A DNA stretch of 64,000 nucleotides, from positions 4,092,001-4,156,000 of the forward strand of contig CP036296.1 in NCBI GenBank assembly GCA_007751255.1. Direction: 5' to 3'. Of the stretch, positions 52,519 through 63,094 are shown in pieces (the first letter of the stretch is position 1; every line of letters begins with the position of its first letter). The notes below the pieces were generated by a model. The model made no database searches. It saw nothing but the letters and a program-made list of their open reading frames with translations, and was not told the origin of the DNA. The stretch is from Engelhardtia mirabilis (GTDB lineage Bacteria > Planctomycetota > UBA1135 > GCA-002686595). The translations under genes and the position numbers were made by a program.

Positions 52519-53481
52519 ATGGCCGATCGACCCGAGGGCGTTCCGAGCAGGCTGCCGCGCGAGCAGGTCTACGCGGCCCTGGTCGAGGCCCTGCGGGTCG
52601 CCAGTCGGCCGCGTGCGGCGTGGATCGCCGGCTTGCTCGTCCCGGTCTTCGGCTACGTCCCGCACCTGCGCGGCGACGGCTTGATGATCAGCGACGGCCA
52701 GGGGGTGGTCAGCCCCTTCAGCGGGGTCGAGTTCAACCTGGGCCAGGGCAATCTGCAGATCGCGGTCACCGCCATCGCCCTGGCCTTGCTCTGGATGCGG
52801 CTCCAGGCCAGCGCCATCGCCGGCCTGATCGTCGAAGCCGACCGCAAGGTCGGCCGCCTGGAGCGGACCGACGGCGAGCTTGGCGAGGACGAGCCGTCCC
52901 TGAAAGCCCTGGGCAAGAGCGGCGAATCGCGGGCCCAGGACTGTTTCGGTGTCCTGGTCGCCCGCTACTGCCTGGGTCTGGCTGCGATCACGGGCTTCCT
53001 GGTGCTGCCGTCGGCCGCAGCGGTCAACACCAGCAACTGGGCGCCTGGACTCGAGCCGATTGTCTGGTCGGCCTTTGTCCTGATCGTGCTCCTGGTCTTC
53101 CTCTACCTGGCCGTGGTCGAAGTGACGGCGCAGATCGCGCTGATGAGCTGCGTTCACAACGGACGCGGTCCGGTGTCGGCGCTGCAACACGCCTGGCGCC
53201 TGATGCGCTCCGACCCCGGCGCCGCCACCCGCGCGGGCCTGGCCCACTTCGCAATCTTGGTCGGAGTAGCCCTGGTTCAGGGTGTCCTCGTCGGCGTACT
53301 GGGCGGACTCGGAACCATCCTCGCGTTCGCCGCGGCCGGCGCAGGCGGGGTCGCGCGCATCAGCTTCTGGGAGCGCGCCTACGACGCCCTGGGTGGCTGG
53401 CGCACCGCGACGCCGACCCCGCCGAGGGATCCCTCGACCCAGAAACCGGTAACGGCGGGCGTCGCCGCGGTCGGCGAGTAG
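52519..53481 (+). CDS. Membrane protein of unknown function
   Basis: 320 residues from ATG 52519, 10 nt after pepP; the earlier ATG in frame overlaps pepP. About six hydrophobic helices: one near residues 33-45, one at 75-93 (IAVTAIALALLWMRLQASAI), two at 150-210 (GLAAITGFLVLPSAAAV; WSAFVLIVLLVFLYLAVV) and two near the C terminus (FAILVGVALVQGVLVGVLGG, followed by TILAFAAAGAGGVARI). The pattern resembles bacterial DUF-type membrane proteins with a buried glycerophosphodiester-like fold, but I assign none. It ends with TAG, showing TAG works as a stop in this genome. Confidence 0.65.
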   Translation: MADRPEGVPSRLPREQVYAALVEALRVASRPRAAWIAGLLVPVFGYVPHLRGDGLMISDGQGVVSPFSGVEFNLGQGNLQIAVTAIALALLWMRLQASAIAGLIVEADRKVGRLERTDGELGEDEPSLKALGKSGESRAQDCFGVLVARYCLGLAAITGFLVLPSAAAVNTSNWAPGLEPIVWSAFVLIVLLVFLYLAVVEVTAQIALMSCVHNGRGPVSALQHAWRLMRSDPGAATRAGLAHFAILVGVALVQGVLVGVLGGLGTILAFAAAGAGGVARISFWERAYDALGGWRTATPTPPRDPSTQKPVTAGVAAVGE

Positions 53482-53578
53482 CGTCCACACGCCTGGGTTC
53501 AGTTCACCCGTCCTACGTGCCCTGATCGAAATCACCGATCGGCTCGACCCGGGGGAGGACCCGCACCGGGGAGGTAGG

Positions 53579-53654
53579 TGGTGAGCGCACCAGGGATCGA
53601 ACCTGGGACCTACTGGTTAAAAGCCAGTTGCTCTGCCAGCTGAGCTATGCGCCC
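53579..53654 (-). tRNA. tRNA-Lys (UUU)
   Basis: Minus strand: acceptor GGGCGCA pairs with TGCGCTC; D arm TAGCTCAGCTGGCAGAGCA; anticodon stem ACTGG/CCAGT with loop CTTTTAA, anticodon TTT; T arm CCAGGTTCGATCCCTGG; discriminator A and an encoded CCA. Confidence 0.96.
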
Positions 53655-54024
53655 ACCGTCCGACCGGCGGCGAACCGTCGGTCGGGGGCGAAAGCATAGG
53701 GAATCGAATCCGGCGATGGAAGCCTCCCAGACTCCCGATTCCCTCGGATCCGCGGAGCACGAAGCCGCGCCCCCGGAACCCACCGGGTCGGCGGGAGCGA
53801 GGCCCCGACCCGGTCCACCACCGACCGATCCGCCCCCGACCTTCGATCGCCGCCGGCCCCCACGCTGGTCTCCACTCGCGGCAGCGCAAACACAGCTCGC
53901 GGCAGTTCAAGTCCGGCCAGCCGAACCGAGAGCCACGAGTGCGATTGCGAGCAGCCCCGGTCGAGGCAATGCGGCCGGCCTCTCTCAGCGCGGCGCCCGC
54001 ACCAGCGACACCGCGGAAACCGAC

Positions 54025-54057
54025 GACGCCTCGCGAGCCCGGGGCTCGCGAGGCGTC
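54025..54057 (-). terminator. 16-bp perfect hairpin downstream of frr
   Basis: GACGCCTCGCGAGCCC (54025-54040) is the exact reverse complement of the 16 bp at 54042-54057, with one base between. It lies 72 nt after the frr stop on the minus strand, the expected 3' end of the rpsB-tsf-pyrH-frr transcript. There is no U-tract on either side. Confidence 0.5.
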
Positions 54058-54065
54058 GGCACGAT

Positions 54066-54105
54066 CGCATCGGAATCGGCACCAGCGCATCGGAATCGGC
54101 GCCGG
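54066..54105. repeat. 20-bp direct repeat, two copies
   Basis: CGCATCGGAATCGGC occurs at 54066-54080 and 54086-54100 in a 20-bp period. It lies between frr and the hairpin. Function unknown. Confidence 0.8.
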
Positions 54106-54128
54106 CGCGCGGGAGTCGGCCCTCGGCC

Positions 54129-54686
54129 CTACTCCATGATCTCGGCGACCTTCTTCTCGTAGACCGCGTCGACCTTCTTCTCCCACTCCTTGAGCAGGAC
54201 CTGGATCTCGTCGACCAGCTTCTTGTGGTCGTCCTCGGTCAGGTCGCCGTCCTTCTTCTGCTGGTCGGCATGCTTGTTCATGTCGCGGCGGACGTTCCGC
54301 ATGGCGACGCGTGCCTCTTCGCAGATGTCCTTGACCTTGTGCGCGAACTTCTCGCGCTGCTCACCGGACAGGGGCGGCAGGGTGATGCGTACGACCTTGC
54401 CGTCGTCCTGAGGCGCTGCTCCGAGGTCGGCCTTGGAGAGGGCCTTCTCGATCTCCTTCATCACCGAGGCGTCGAAGGGCTTGATCGCCAGGGTGCGCGC
54501 ATCGGGGATGGTCACCGAGGCGAGCTGGGCGATGGGCGTCGGCGTCCCGTAGTAGTCGACCTTGATGTTGTCGACCAGCGCCGAGCTGGCGCGTCCGGTG
54601 CGGATGCCGCGCAGCATCTCGGTCAGGTGAGACAGCGCCTTGTCGAAGCGCTGCTTGGTCTCCTTGATCGTCTCGGAGTCAGCCAT
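54129..54686 (-). CDS. frr: Ribosome recycling factor
   Basis: 185 residues, the normal RRF length. Characteristic segments: LTEMLRGIRTGRASSALVDN in the first helix, VDYYGTPTPIAQLASVTIPD, DARTLAIKPFDASVMKEIEK in domain II and RITLPPLSGEQREKFAHKVK before the last two helices (ARVAMRNVRRDMNKHADQQK). RRF with EF-G splits post-termination ribosomes. Last gene of the rpsB-tsf-pyrH-frr cluster, the classical order. Confidence 0.96.
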   Translation of the reverse strand: MADSETIKETKQRFDKALSHLTEMLRGIRTGRASSALVDNIKVDYYGTPTPIAQLASVTIPDARTLAIKPFDASVMKEIEKALSKADLGAAPQDDGKVVRITLPPLSGEQREKFAHKVKDICEEARVAMRNVRRDMNKHADQQKKDGDLTEDDHKKLVDEIQVLLKEWEKKVDAVYEKKVAEIME

Positions 54687-54847
54687 TGGATTGCTCTTCC
54701 TGCGTCTGGGCGCTCGAATCGGCGCCGGGGGTCCCCATCCTAGCTCGCGGGTTCGCCGGAGCCACCTCGGGGCGGTCCAAGTTCACGACCGAACCGTCAC
54801 GGGTTCGGGGCCAAGCCCCGAGGCCGGGGCCGCTCATGCGCCGACGA

Positions 54848-55558
54848 TCAGGCCTGGATCAACGTGCCCAAGTTCTCGCCGCGGATGGCGCGCTCGATGT
54901 TGCCCTCGCGGAACAGGTCGAAGACCAGGATCCGCAGGCCTCGCTCCATGCAGAGGGTGATCGCGGTGCCGTCCATGACCTTGAGGCCGCGCTCGAGCAC
55001 TTGCATGTAGGTCAGCCGGGGCAGGCGCTCCGCGCTCGGATCGAGCTTGGGGTCGGCGGTGTAAACGCCGTCGACCTTGGTCGCCTTGAGCAGGACCTCG
55101 CAGCTCAGCTCCGACGCTCGCAGGGCCGCCGCCGTGTCGGTGGTGAAGAAGGGGTTGCCGGTTCCTCCGCCCAGGATCACCACCCGGCCTCGCTCCAGAT
55201 GCCGTAGGGCCCGACGCCGCACGAACGGCTCGGCCACCTCACGAATCTCGAGCGCCGTCATCAGGCGCGTCGGTGCGCCGGCGGCCTCGATCGCCTCGCT
55301 CAACGCGACGCCGTTGATCACGGTGCCGAGCATACCCATGTAGTCCGCGCTGGCCCGGTTGGTGCCCAGCTCGCTGAACTGGGCCCCGCGCAGGATGTTG
55401 CCCCCACCGCAGACCAGAGCGACCTGGACGCCCAGGCTGGCCACGTGGGCGACCTGCGCCGCCACGCGCTTGACTGCGTCGGTATCGAGTCCGTGGCCGG
55501 TTTGGGGATCGCCGAGGGCCTCGCCGGAGAGCTTGAGGAGAACGCGCTGGTAGGGCAT
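54848..55558 (-). CDS. pyrH: UMP kinase
   Basis: 236 residues of the amino-acid-kinase family: RVLLKLSGEALGDPQTGHGL at the nucleotide site, VALVCGGGNILRGAQFSELG, ADYMGMLGTVINGVALSEAI, VVILGGGTGNPFFTTDTAAA and LLKATKVDGVYTADPKLDPS. It phosphorylates UMP to UDP in pyrimidine nucleotide synthesis and is a hexameric cytoplasmic enzyme, usually GTP-activated and UTP-inhibited. Conserved position between tsf and frr. The 182-nt gap from tsf contains a 12-bp tandem repeat. Confidence 0.96.
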   Translation of the reverse strand: MPYQRVLLKLSGEALGDPQTGHGLDTDAVKRVAAQVAHVASLGVQVALVCGGGNILRGAQFSELGTNRASADYMGMLGTVINGVALSEAIEAAGAPTRLMTALEIREVAEPFVRRRALRHLERGRVVILGGGTGNPFFTTDTAAALRASELSCEVLLKATKVDGVYTADPKLDPSAERLPRLTYMQVLERGLKVMDGTAITLCMERGLRILVFDLFREGNIERAIRGENLGTLIQA

Positions 55559-55607
55559 CGGGGGAGTCTCGTGGGGGGCTGCGAGAGTCGGGATGGTCGG
55601 GGCCCGC

Positions 55608-55643
55608 GGTCGGCGCCACGGTCGGCGCCACGGTCGGCGCCAC
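55608..55643. repeat. 12-bp tandem repeat, three perfect copies
   Basis: GGTCGGCGCCAC occurs at 55608, 55620 and 55632, followed by a decayed fourth copy. Each unit holds the GGCGCC palindrome. It lies in the tsf-pyrH gap. Confidence 0.9.
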
Positions 55644-55740
55644 AGTCGGCTCTGCCGCCGCGGTCGTGATACGACGCGCGGCCCAACCGTCGGGGACGGT
55701 CGGACCGCGCTTGGTGGTCAGGTATGGCGACCTGGCTCGA

Positions 55741-56595
55741 TCACACTTCCATCAGGGAGAAGAACTCCACCTCGGAGTCCCCACCCAGCTCGGCCTTGAC
55801 GGCCTTGGCGACCGTGAGCTTGTCGTCGAAGATCCAGGCCTGGTCCACCAGGCAGCGATCGGAGAAGAACTTGCTCATCTTGCCGTCGATGATCTTCTCG
55901 CGCATTTCCGCGGGCTTCTTGGCGAGCTCGTCGCTGTCGCGGAAGACCTCACGCTCGCGCTCGATCACGTCGCCGGGGACATCCGCGGCGTGCAGGTAGG
56001 CCGGCTTGGAGGCGGCGATGTGCTGGCACAGTCGCACGAGCATCGCCTTGACCTTGTCGGCGTCCGCCTGGGACTTGATCGCCGCAAGGGCGCCGACCCG
56101 ATGGTTGTGGTGCACGTAGGACCCGACGTAGCCGTCTGAGGTCGTGAAGCGCGCGGCGTCGGCGACCCGGATGTTCTCGCCGAGCTTCCCGATGGCCTGT
56201 TGCACGTGCTCCTCGACCGTGACGCCGTTATCGACGGTCATGCTCGAGAAGGCCGCGGCGGCTTCCTCACCCGAGGGCAGGTCGCCGTTGAAGGCGGTCT
56301 CGGCGAGGTCACGCATCAGGGTGGTGAAGTCCTCCGTGTTGGCCACGAAGTCGGTCTCGCAGCGGATCGCGATCAGCGAACCACAGCGGGCGTCGTCACC
56401 GATCTTGGCCGCCACGCGACCCTCGGAGGTGTCACGATCGGCCTTCTTGGCGGCGGTCTTCAGGCCGGATTTGCGCAGATGGTCGACGGCGCCTTCGAGG
56501 TCGCCGCCCGAGGCCTCGAGGGCCTTCTTGCAGTCCATCATCGCCGCGCCGGTCTTCTCGCGCAGCTCGCGGACCAATGCAGCCGTAATGGCCAT
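55741..56595 (-). CDS. tsf: Elongation factor Ts
   Basis: 284 residues from ATG 56595, which has AGGAGA 9 nt upstream; the longer frame from 56724 is rejected. The N-terminal UBA-like domain MAITAALVRELREKTGAAMM DCKKAL-type, then KSGLKTAAKKADRDTSEGRV, IRCETDFVANTEDFTTLMRD (with the EF-Tu-contacting TDFV), the subdomain with QHIAASKPAYLHAADVP and the C-terminal DQAWIFDDKLTVAKAVK. It exchanges GDP on EF-Tu. Follows rpsB and precedes pyrH. Confidence 0.96.
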   Translation of the reverse strand: MAITAALVRELREKTGAAMMDCKKALEASGGDLEGAVDHLRKSGLKTAAKKADRDTSEGRVAAKIGDDARCGSLIAIRCETDFVANTEDFTTLMRDLAETAFNGDLPSGEEAAAAFSSMTVDNGVTVEEHVQQAIGKLGENIRVADAARFTTSDGYVGSYVHHNHRVGALAAIKSQADADKVKAMLVRLCQHIAASKPAYLHAADVPGDVIEREREVFRDSDELAKKPAEMREKIIDGKMSKFFSDRCLVDQAWIFDDKLTVAKAVKAELGGDSEVEFFSLMEV

Positions 56596-56832
56596 GGTGC
56601 TCGTCTCCTGATGGATCTCCAGGCCGGCTGTGCCGACGCTGTCGACCCGGGTGTCGGGTGAATCGTGGGTTACGGTCGCGGTCGCACCGGCTTCGATGCA
56701 GCCGCCCTTCGTGGAGCCAGCCACCGGGACTGAGCCGCCGAGGCCCGCCCGCGAGGGGTGGCCGTCGGGGCGATCCCGGGCGCGTGGCAGGAACGGGCGC
56801 GCGATCGATGATCACGCGCCCTCTTCCTCGGA

Positions 56833-57807
56833 TCAGTCCTTGTCGGCCTCGACGCTCTTGACGGGCGTGGCCGGCGCGTTCAACTCCGCCGCGTCCGCAT
56901 TGGCCGCGGGACGGTCGACGGTCGACGGCGAAGCGGAAGCGACTTCAGCCGAAGTAGCGGCTTCGACAGGCTTGGGGGCGCCCGCAGCGGCGGCCGAACC
57001 ACCGGCGACCGGCGTCTCGTCCGCGCGGCGCGGGGGCGGCACGTTGCCGCGCGTCGGGCGCGGCTCGTCGCCGACGGGCGCGTCCTCGTTGCGCTGGGCC
57101 GAACCCACCGCGGCCAGGCTCTCGCGAGCGTTGGCGGCACCTTCCTCGACGGCCGAGACCAGGTTCTCGACCAGCAGGCGCACCGACTTCAGCGCGTCGT
57201 CGTTGCCGGGGATGATGATGTCGATGCCCTCGGGATCGCAGTCCGTGTCGAGGATGCCGATCACGGCCAGGCCCATCTTCTTGGCCTCGCGCACCGCGTT
57301 CGCCTCGCGGCTGGGGTCGATCACCAACAGCGCGCCGGGGATGCCGCTCATCTCGCGCACGCCACCGAGGTTGCGCTCGATCTTGCGCTTCTCGCGGCGC
57401 AGCGACGCGACCATCTTCTTCGAGAACTGCTTGATCGAGCCGTCCTCCTCCATGCGCTCGAGCTCCTCGAGGCGGCGCAGGCGGCTGCGGATCACGCTGA
57501 AGTTGGTCAGGGTGCCGCCGATCCAACGCTCGGTCACGACCGGCATGCCGGTGCGCTCACCCGCGTCGCGGACCACGCCCTTGACCTGGCGCTTGGTGCC
57601 GACCCACAGGACCTGGGCGCCCTCGGCGGCCATGTGGTAGAGGAAGTTCCGCGCCCGCAGGAGACCGCGCACGGTCTCGCGCAGGTCGATGATGTGGATC
57701 AGGTTGCGGCGCGCCTGGATGTAGGGCGCCATCTTCGGGTTCCAGCGCGAGACGTGGCAGCCGAAGTGCACGCCCGAGTCGATGAGTTCTTGAACGGTGA
57801 CGTTCAT
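56833..57807 (-). CDS. rpsB: 30S ribosomal protein S2 with long C-terminal tail
   Basis: 324 residues from ATG 57807. The core (residues 1-235) is standard: VQELIDSGVHFGCHVSRWNP, KMAPYIQARRNLIHIIDLRE, VLWVGTKRQVKGVVRDAGER, GGTLTNFSVIRSRLRRLEEL and LLVIDPSREANAVREAKKMG. The last 90 residues are an Ala/Pro/Glu-rich disordered tail (AAGAPKPVEAATSAEVASAS) not present in E. coli S2 (241 residues). It opens the rpsB-tsf-pyrH-frr operon; a good promoter at 58167-58194 would give a leader of about 350 nt, long enough for S2 autoregulation. Confidence 0.95.
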   Translation of the reverse strand: MNVTVQELIDSGVHFGCHVSRWNPKMAPYIQARRNLIHIIDLRETVRGLLRARNFLYHMAAEGAQVLWVGTKRQVKGVVRDAGERTGMPVVTERWIGGTLTNFSVIRSRLRRLEELERMEEDGSIKQFSKKMVASLRREKRKIERNLGGVREMSGIPGALLVIDPSREANAVREAKKMGLAVIGILDTDCDPEGIDIIIPGNDDALKSVRLLVENLVSAVEEGAANARESLAAVGSAQRNEDAPVGDEPRPTRGNVPPPRRADETPVAGGSAAAAGAPKPVEAATSAEVASASPSTVDRPAANADAAELNAPATPVKSVEADKD

Positions 57808-58514
57808 GGGGTAGGGACCGTGATCTCCCCGGATCCGGGGGTCGTGACCGGCGGCCGCTGCAGCGGGGCAGTCGGCGCGCGGGTTGAGGTAGTTCGATGG
57901 AAGCAGATGTGGCGGCGGGAGATGCGAACCGTCGCACAGCCCGAACGCCGGCCCCCGGAACGACACGCTCGAATCACACCCGAGGGCCCCGCGCGGCCTT
58001 GCCACCCACGTCGCCGGATCAACGACGGGGTGCGGGGCGGGCGCCGGATCGCGGTGGGCTCCAGGGGAGCTGCTCTCGCGAAGGGGCGCCACGGTCCCCC
58101 ACGAGACCGGGCCAGGAGCCCCCGGAGGCAGTCCGAGGGGACCGATTCCGGAGGAGAGGGCCGACAAGAATAGCGACGGCCTCTCCACAGTCAATCGAGC
58201 GCTTGGGCTCCGTGGCCCTGGCGACGCATGTCGACGCCGATTCGAGGCCGCTCGAACCGGCGGTCGCCGGGCGGCCCGCCAACGGCCAGACGACCCTCGA
58301 CCGGCAACTTGCTGGACGACTGCAAGCCAGACCAACCCCATCGCAGGGGCCGCTCGGCGCCCGGTCGTCCGCGGCCAACAAATGCAAACCCCTTGGGCGC
58401 CGCGGCCCCCGCAATCCGGAGTCGGAAGGCCCGTTTCGAGTCTCGTCGCCAGGGAGCCGTCGACGCATAATCGGCCGCCGCGTCGGGGTTGCCCCCCCCC
58501 ACCCGACCGAAAGA
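57808..58514. other. Divergent intergenic region of rpsB and GGDEF gene
   Basis: 707 bp containing the rpsB promoter (58167-58194, minus) and its leader. No separate gene was found. The long open frames here are antisense or GC artefacts. Confidence 0.5.
58167..58194 (-). promoter_or_regulatory. rpsB: rpsB operon promoter
   Basis: On the minus strand TTGACT (58194-58189), a 16-nt spacer, then TATTCT (58172-58167). Both boxes match consensus at most positions, rare for this GC-rich window. The start point would be near 58160, leaving a leader of about 350 nt before the rpsB ATG. Confidence 0.65.
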
Positions 58515-59486
58515 ATGCACGAAACGAGCACGATCCTGGTCTGCGACCACCGAGGCGCCGGCATCCTCAAGGCCCTGCGCCCCCTCGCCGCCGCTGGCTT
58601 TCGCATCGAGTGCTCGCAAAGCCTCAAGCACAGCCTCGAACGCCTGAATCGGGCCCGGCCGACCCTGATGGTGGTCGACATGCTCTCGCCCGAGGGCTTC
58701 CACGAGCTCGGGGCGCTGGATCGCGCCCGCGAGGAGCCCCAACTGGTCCCGATGCTGGTGGTGCGGGACTCCGAGCATTCGGCTGCCTGGCAGCGGGCCG
58801 TGCGCGCCCTGCATGCCCCCGCCTGGGACCTGGTCGATCGCGAGGCCAGCGCCGAAGAGTTCCGCCTGCGGATCGACCGGCTCCTGGCCGAATCGCGCCT
58901 ACGGCACGAGGTCGACGACCTGCGCCACCGTGCCAGCCACGACGACCGAACCGACCTGCTGCGGCCCCAGGCCTTCCAGTCGCGCCTGTCCGAGCAGTTC
59001 TCCGCGGCCCAGCGCCACGGCCTGGCCCTGACCCTGGCCTTGATCGACCTGGACAACTTCGGGTCCGTGAACAAGATCCACGACCACACCGTCGGCGACC
59101 AGCTGATCTCCGAGGTCGGCAGCGTCGTGCGCCAGAGCCTGCGTACGGAGGACATCGCCGGGCGCCTGGGCGGGGACGAGTTCGCCGTGCTGCTGCCCTT
59201 CACGTCGCCCAGCGACGCCAGCGGCGTCGTGCGCCGACTTCTGACGCAGATCGAGCGCCTCTCGGGCCAGATCAGTGGCCGCTCGGGCGCCCCGCTCTCG
59301 GTCACCGGGAGCCTGGGCTACGCCACCTTTGATGGCTCCAACGTCCCGACCGCCGACGAGCTCCGTCGCCGGGCGGAGCAGGCCCTCCGCGCCGCCAAGA
59401 CGGGCGGTGGCAACCGCGCCATCGCCTGGATCGAAGTGCCCCAGACGGGCGCCGTCGACGAGGGCGTGGCAGCGCGCTCGGTCTAG
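58515..59486 (+). CDS. Response-regulator-like diguanylate cyclase
   Basis: 323 residues from ATG 58515 (MHETSTILVCDHRGAGILKA). Residues 5-125 form a receiver-like domain with the probable phospho-Asp in LMVVDMLSPEGF, though the acidic pocket is reduced. The GGDEF domain (150-310) has the intact active site GRLGGDEFAVL and an RxxD allosteric I-site (RTEDIA) five residues before it, so it should make cyclic di-GMP from GTP and be product-inhibited. LTLALIDLDNFGSVNKIHDH is the Mg-binding strand. PleD/WspR-like. Ends with TAG. No partner kinase lies next to it. Confidence 0.9.
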   Translation: MHETSTILVCDHRGAGILKALRPLAAAGFRIECSQSLKHSLERLNRARPTLMVVDMLSPEGFHELGALDRAREEPQLVPMLVVRDSEHSAAWQRAVRALHAPAWDLVDREASAEEFRLRIDRLLAESRLRHEVDDLRHRASHDDRTDLLRPQAFQSRLSEQFSAAQRHGLALTLALIDLDNFGSVNKIHDHTVGDQLISEVGSVVRQSLRTEDIAGRLGGDEFAVLLPFTSPSDASGVVRRLLTQIERLSGQISGRSGAPLSVTGSLGYATFDGSNVPTADELRRRAEQALRAAKTGGGNRAIAWIEVPQTGAVDEGVAARSV

Positions 59487-59523
59487 GGCTCTCAGCGGGC
59501 GGGGCTCTTCGCGGACGGGGCCA

Positions 59524-60714
59524 TCAGCGGACCAGGCGCAGGCGCAGCCAATCGGCCCGGTCGGCCACGTGGCGCTCGTCGGCCTCGTCGACGATCAGAG
59601 CCAGGCGCGAGACCCCCTCGAGCGAGAGCGTCGGCAGTCGGCGCACGGGATCGCCGCCGCGCTGGATCGCGCTCTCCCACAGGAGTTCGCCGTCGGCCTC
59701 GATGCGGAACTTCACCGATCCGCGGGCCGAAAGCTCGAGCACGGAATCGTCCAGGGATACCGAACCGCGCAGCTCGCGGTAATCACCGTCCAGGACGTAT
59801 TCCAGGCGACTTGGCGCGTGCACGCCGATGCCGCGCGTCCACAACACGCCGCCCGCCAGCAGCGGCCCGCCGGTCACGGCGCGATCGATGTTGTGGGGCC
59901 AAACCATGCCGAGGTCATCGCCGAACGGAGACGCGTCCACCGCCACGTCAGGCGCGAGTTCGGAAAGGTAGCGCAGGCGTCCGTCGGCGACGGAGACCTC
60001 CGCGACCGCCCGCCAGCGCAGGAAGATCGGCACGCCGGCCGGCTGGACCCGGAGCTCGACGCCGTCGCGATCGATGCGCTCGAGGTCACCGCGCAGGCGC
60101 GAGCCGTCGGCCAGGTCGACGGCCACCGGCGACGTCAGCGTCGGCCCCTCGTCCAGATCCCCGAGGGGCTCCACGAAGAGCGCCGCGACCTCTTCCCAAC
60201 TGAAGCGTGAGGCCCCCACGACCCCGTCGAACCGGACGCCCTCGGCCGAGAAGCCCGCCACAGCGCCATCGACGCGGTCGAGCCGATTGCCGACCAGTCG
60301 GTAGAGGCGATCGCCCTCGGAGGGCGCCTCCACGGCAACTCCCGGGTCACGCGGCAGGCGGCCGGAGAAGATCAGGGACTCGATCGCGTCGATGGGCAGG
60401 GGCACGAGGATCCCGGTTGCCAGCTCGAACAGCAGGCTCTCGTCCTCGCCTCCGGCGATGGCGCCGCGCAACCGGTCGCCGCCCACCAGGACGACCTCCG
60501 CGCGCTCCCTGATCGGGGGCGGGTCGGGCACCGATGTGTCGGCCACACGCAGGACCAGGCCGCCCAGGTCCGCGCGGCCGTCGGCCGGCAGACTGTCCGC
60601 AGTTGTCTCGGAGAGGGAGCCGTCAGCAGCCTCGATCAAGAGGCGCGGGACCGGGGTCTGGGGAAGGCTCGGCGGGGCAACGAGCAGGGCGGCTGTGAGG
60701 GCGGCGCGAAGCAT
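59524..60714 (-). CDS. Secreted protein with C-terminal NPCBM domain
   Basis: 396 residues. A signal peptide (LRAALTAALLVAPPSLPQTP) is followed by beta-rich modules that look like repeated strand pairs (VVLVGGDRLRGAIAGGEDES, AVDLADGSRLRGDLERIDRD). The C-terminal 130 residues are an NPCBM carbohydrate-binding domain (LAGGVLWTRGIGVHAPSRLE, SVSLDDSVLELSARGSVKFR, LIVDEADERHVADRADW). NPCBM proteins in Planctomycetota and Verrucomicrobiota bind glycans outside the cell. The start lies exactly 7 nt after a TAGCAT hexamer (60726-60721, minus). Confidence 0.82.
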   Translation of the reverse strand: MLRAALTAALLVAPPSLPQTPVPRLLIEAADGSLSETTADSLPADGRADLGGLVLRVADTSVPDPPPIRERAEVVLVGGDRLRGAIAGGEDESLLFELATGILVPLPIDAIESLIFSGRLPRDPGVAVEAPSEGDRLYRLVGNRLDRVDGAVAGFSAEGVRFDGVVGASRFSWEEVAALFVEPLGDLDEGPTLTSPVAVDLADGSRLRGDLERIDRDGVELRVQPAGVPIFLRWRAVAEVSVADGRLRYLSELAPDVAVDASPFGDDLGMVWPHNIDRAVTGGPLLAGGVLWTRGIGVHAPSRLEYVLDGDYRELRGSVSLDDSVLELSARGSVKFRIEADGELLWESAIQRGGDPVRRLPTLSLEGVSRLALIVDEADERHVADRADWLRLRLVR

Positions 60715-60720
60715 GGACGG

Positions 60721-60726
60721 ATGCTA
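60721..60726 (-). promoter_or_regulatory. -10-like TAGCAT, 7 nt before the ATG
   Basis: TAGCAT on the minus strand ends at 60721 and the ATG begins at 60714. No RBS. A candidate leaderless promoter, same spacing as at 5973, 17114 and 30262. Confidence 0.4.
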
Positions 60727-61367
60727 GCCCCCATCGGTCGCCGGCAGCCACGCCCAGCAGCGCCTACCGGCGGCTGGCGATCGCTTCTCGCGCTCTGCCG
60801 GCATGGGGCAGGTCGATCCGCCCCCATCCGGGCCAGGGTTCCGCCCCATGGGAACAGCCCACCCGGCGTCGTCAACGGGCGAACTGAACGCGAGCCCAGA
60901 CCGCAGTTCCCGCCTCCCGATGGCGCCCGGTGCAGATGCTGCGGCCCGTCAGGGGGCCCCCGCCTGCTGCAGGGGCCGCCGACCGTCCGAGCTGGATCTG
61001 CGGGCCCGCTCGGCCCCGCGGACCCGCGCCGCGGCCGAGTTCCCGGATGGGTCGCGACCGGTCGCCGGTCCGCGGGTCGCCGCCCGCTGCCAGGTTGACA
61101 GTCCTCTGGAGAGGCAACAGAGACGCCTGCCAGTGTGGCAGCGAAGTCCCGGCCCAGGGCGCCTGGCCGAGCTCCGGAGCCCTGGTTTCCGCCGCGGCAT
61201 TCTCTTTGCTGAGGCGTAAGGCTTCCACAGCGCTCGCGCCACCGCGCGAAGCCGCCCGCCTCCCGCGGGTCAGTCATCCCCACGAGGCGACGGCGCTCTC
61301 CAGACGGACAGCTCGTCCGCCTCGCCCGGCGCCCAACGCGCCGGAACCCACACAAGATCACACCCCC
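60727..61367. other. Upstream region of groEL
   Basis: 641 bp. No CIRCE element (TTAGCACTC-N9-GAGTGCTAA) is present. A TTGACA at 61095-61100 has only a weak -10 (CAGAGA) 17 nt downstream. No groES gene is present. The long open frame continuing upstream from groEL lacks conserved sequence and is rejected. Confidence 0.45.
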
Positions 61368-63032
<1,665 letters not shown>

Positions 63033-63094
63033 TCCGAGCCTGCGCCTGATCCCGTACTTCCGAACACACGAAACAAGCTGAAGAGAAACCACCC

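Larger units (their letters stand above)
53655..54128. other. Gap between tRNA-Lys and frr
   Basis: 474 bp. It holds a candidate tRNA-Lys promoter on the minus strand (TTCCAT, 17 nt, TATGCT at 53698-53693), a strong hairpin (54025-54057) and a 20-bp direct repeat (54066-54105). The short open frames have no coding character. Confidence 0.5.

Noticed and set aside
53647-54162. 171-codon open frame between tRNA-Lys and frr
   Set aside because: Covers the end of tRNA-Lys, a hairpin and a direct repeat; no coding motif or RBS.
61081-61130. TTGACA as a sigma-70 promoter of groEL
   Set aside because: The -35 is perfect but the hexamer 17 nt downstream (CAGAGA) fits the -10 consensus poorly; not annotated as a promoter.
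60727-61367. CIRCE element or groES upstream of groEL
   Set aside because: Searched by eye; no TTAGCACTC-type inverted repeat and no 95-residue groES-like frame.
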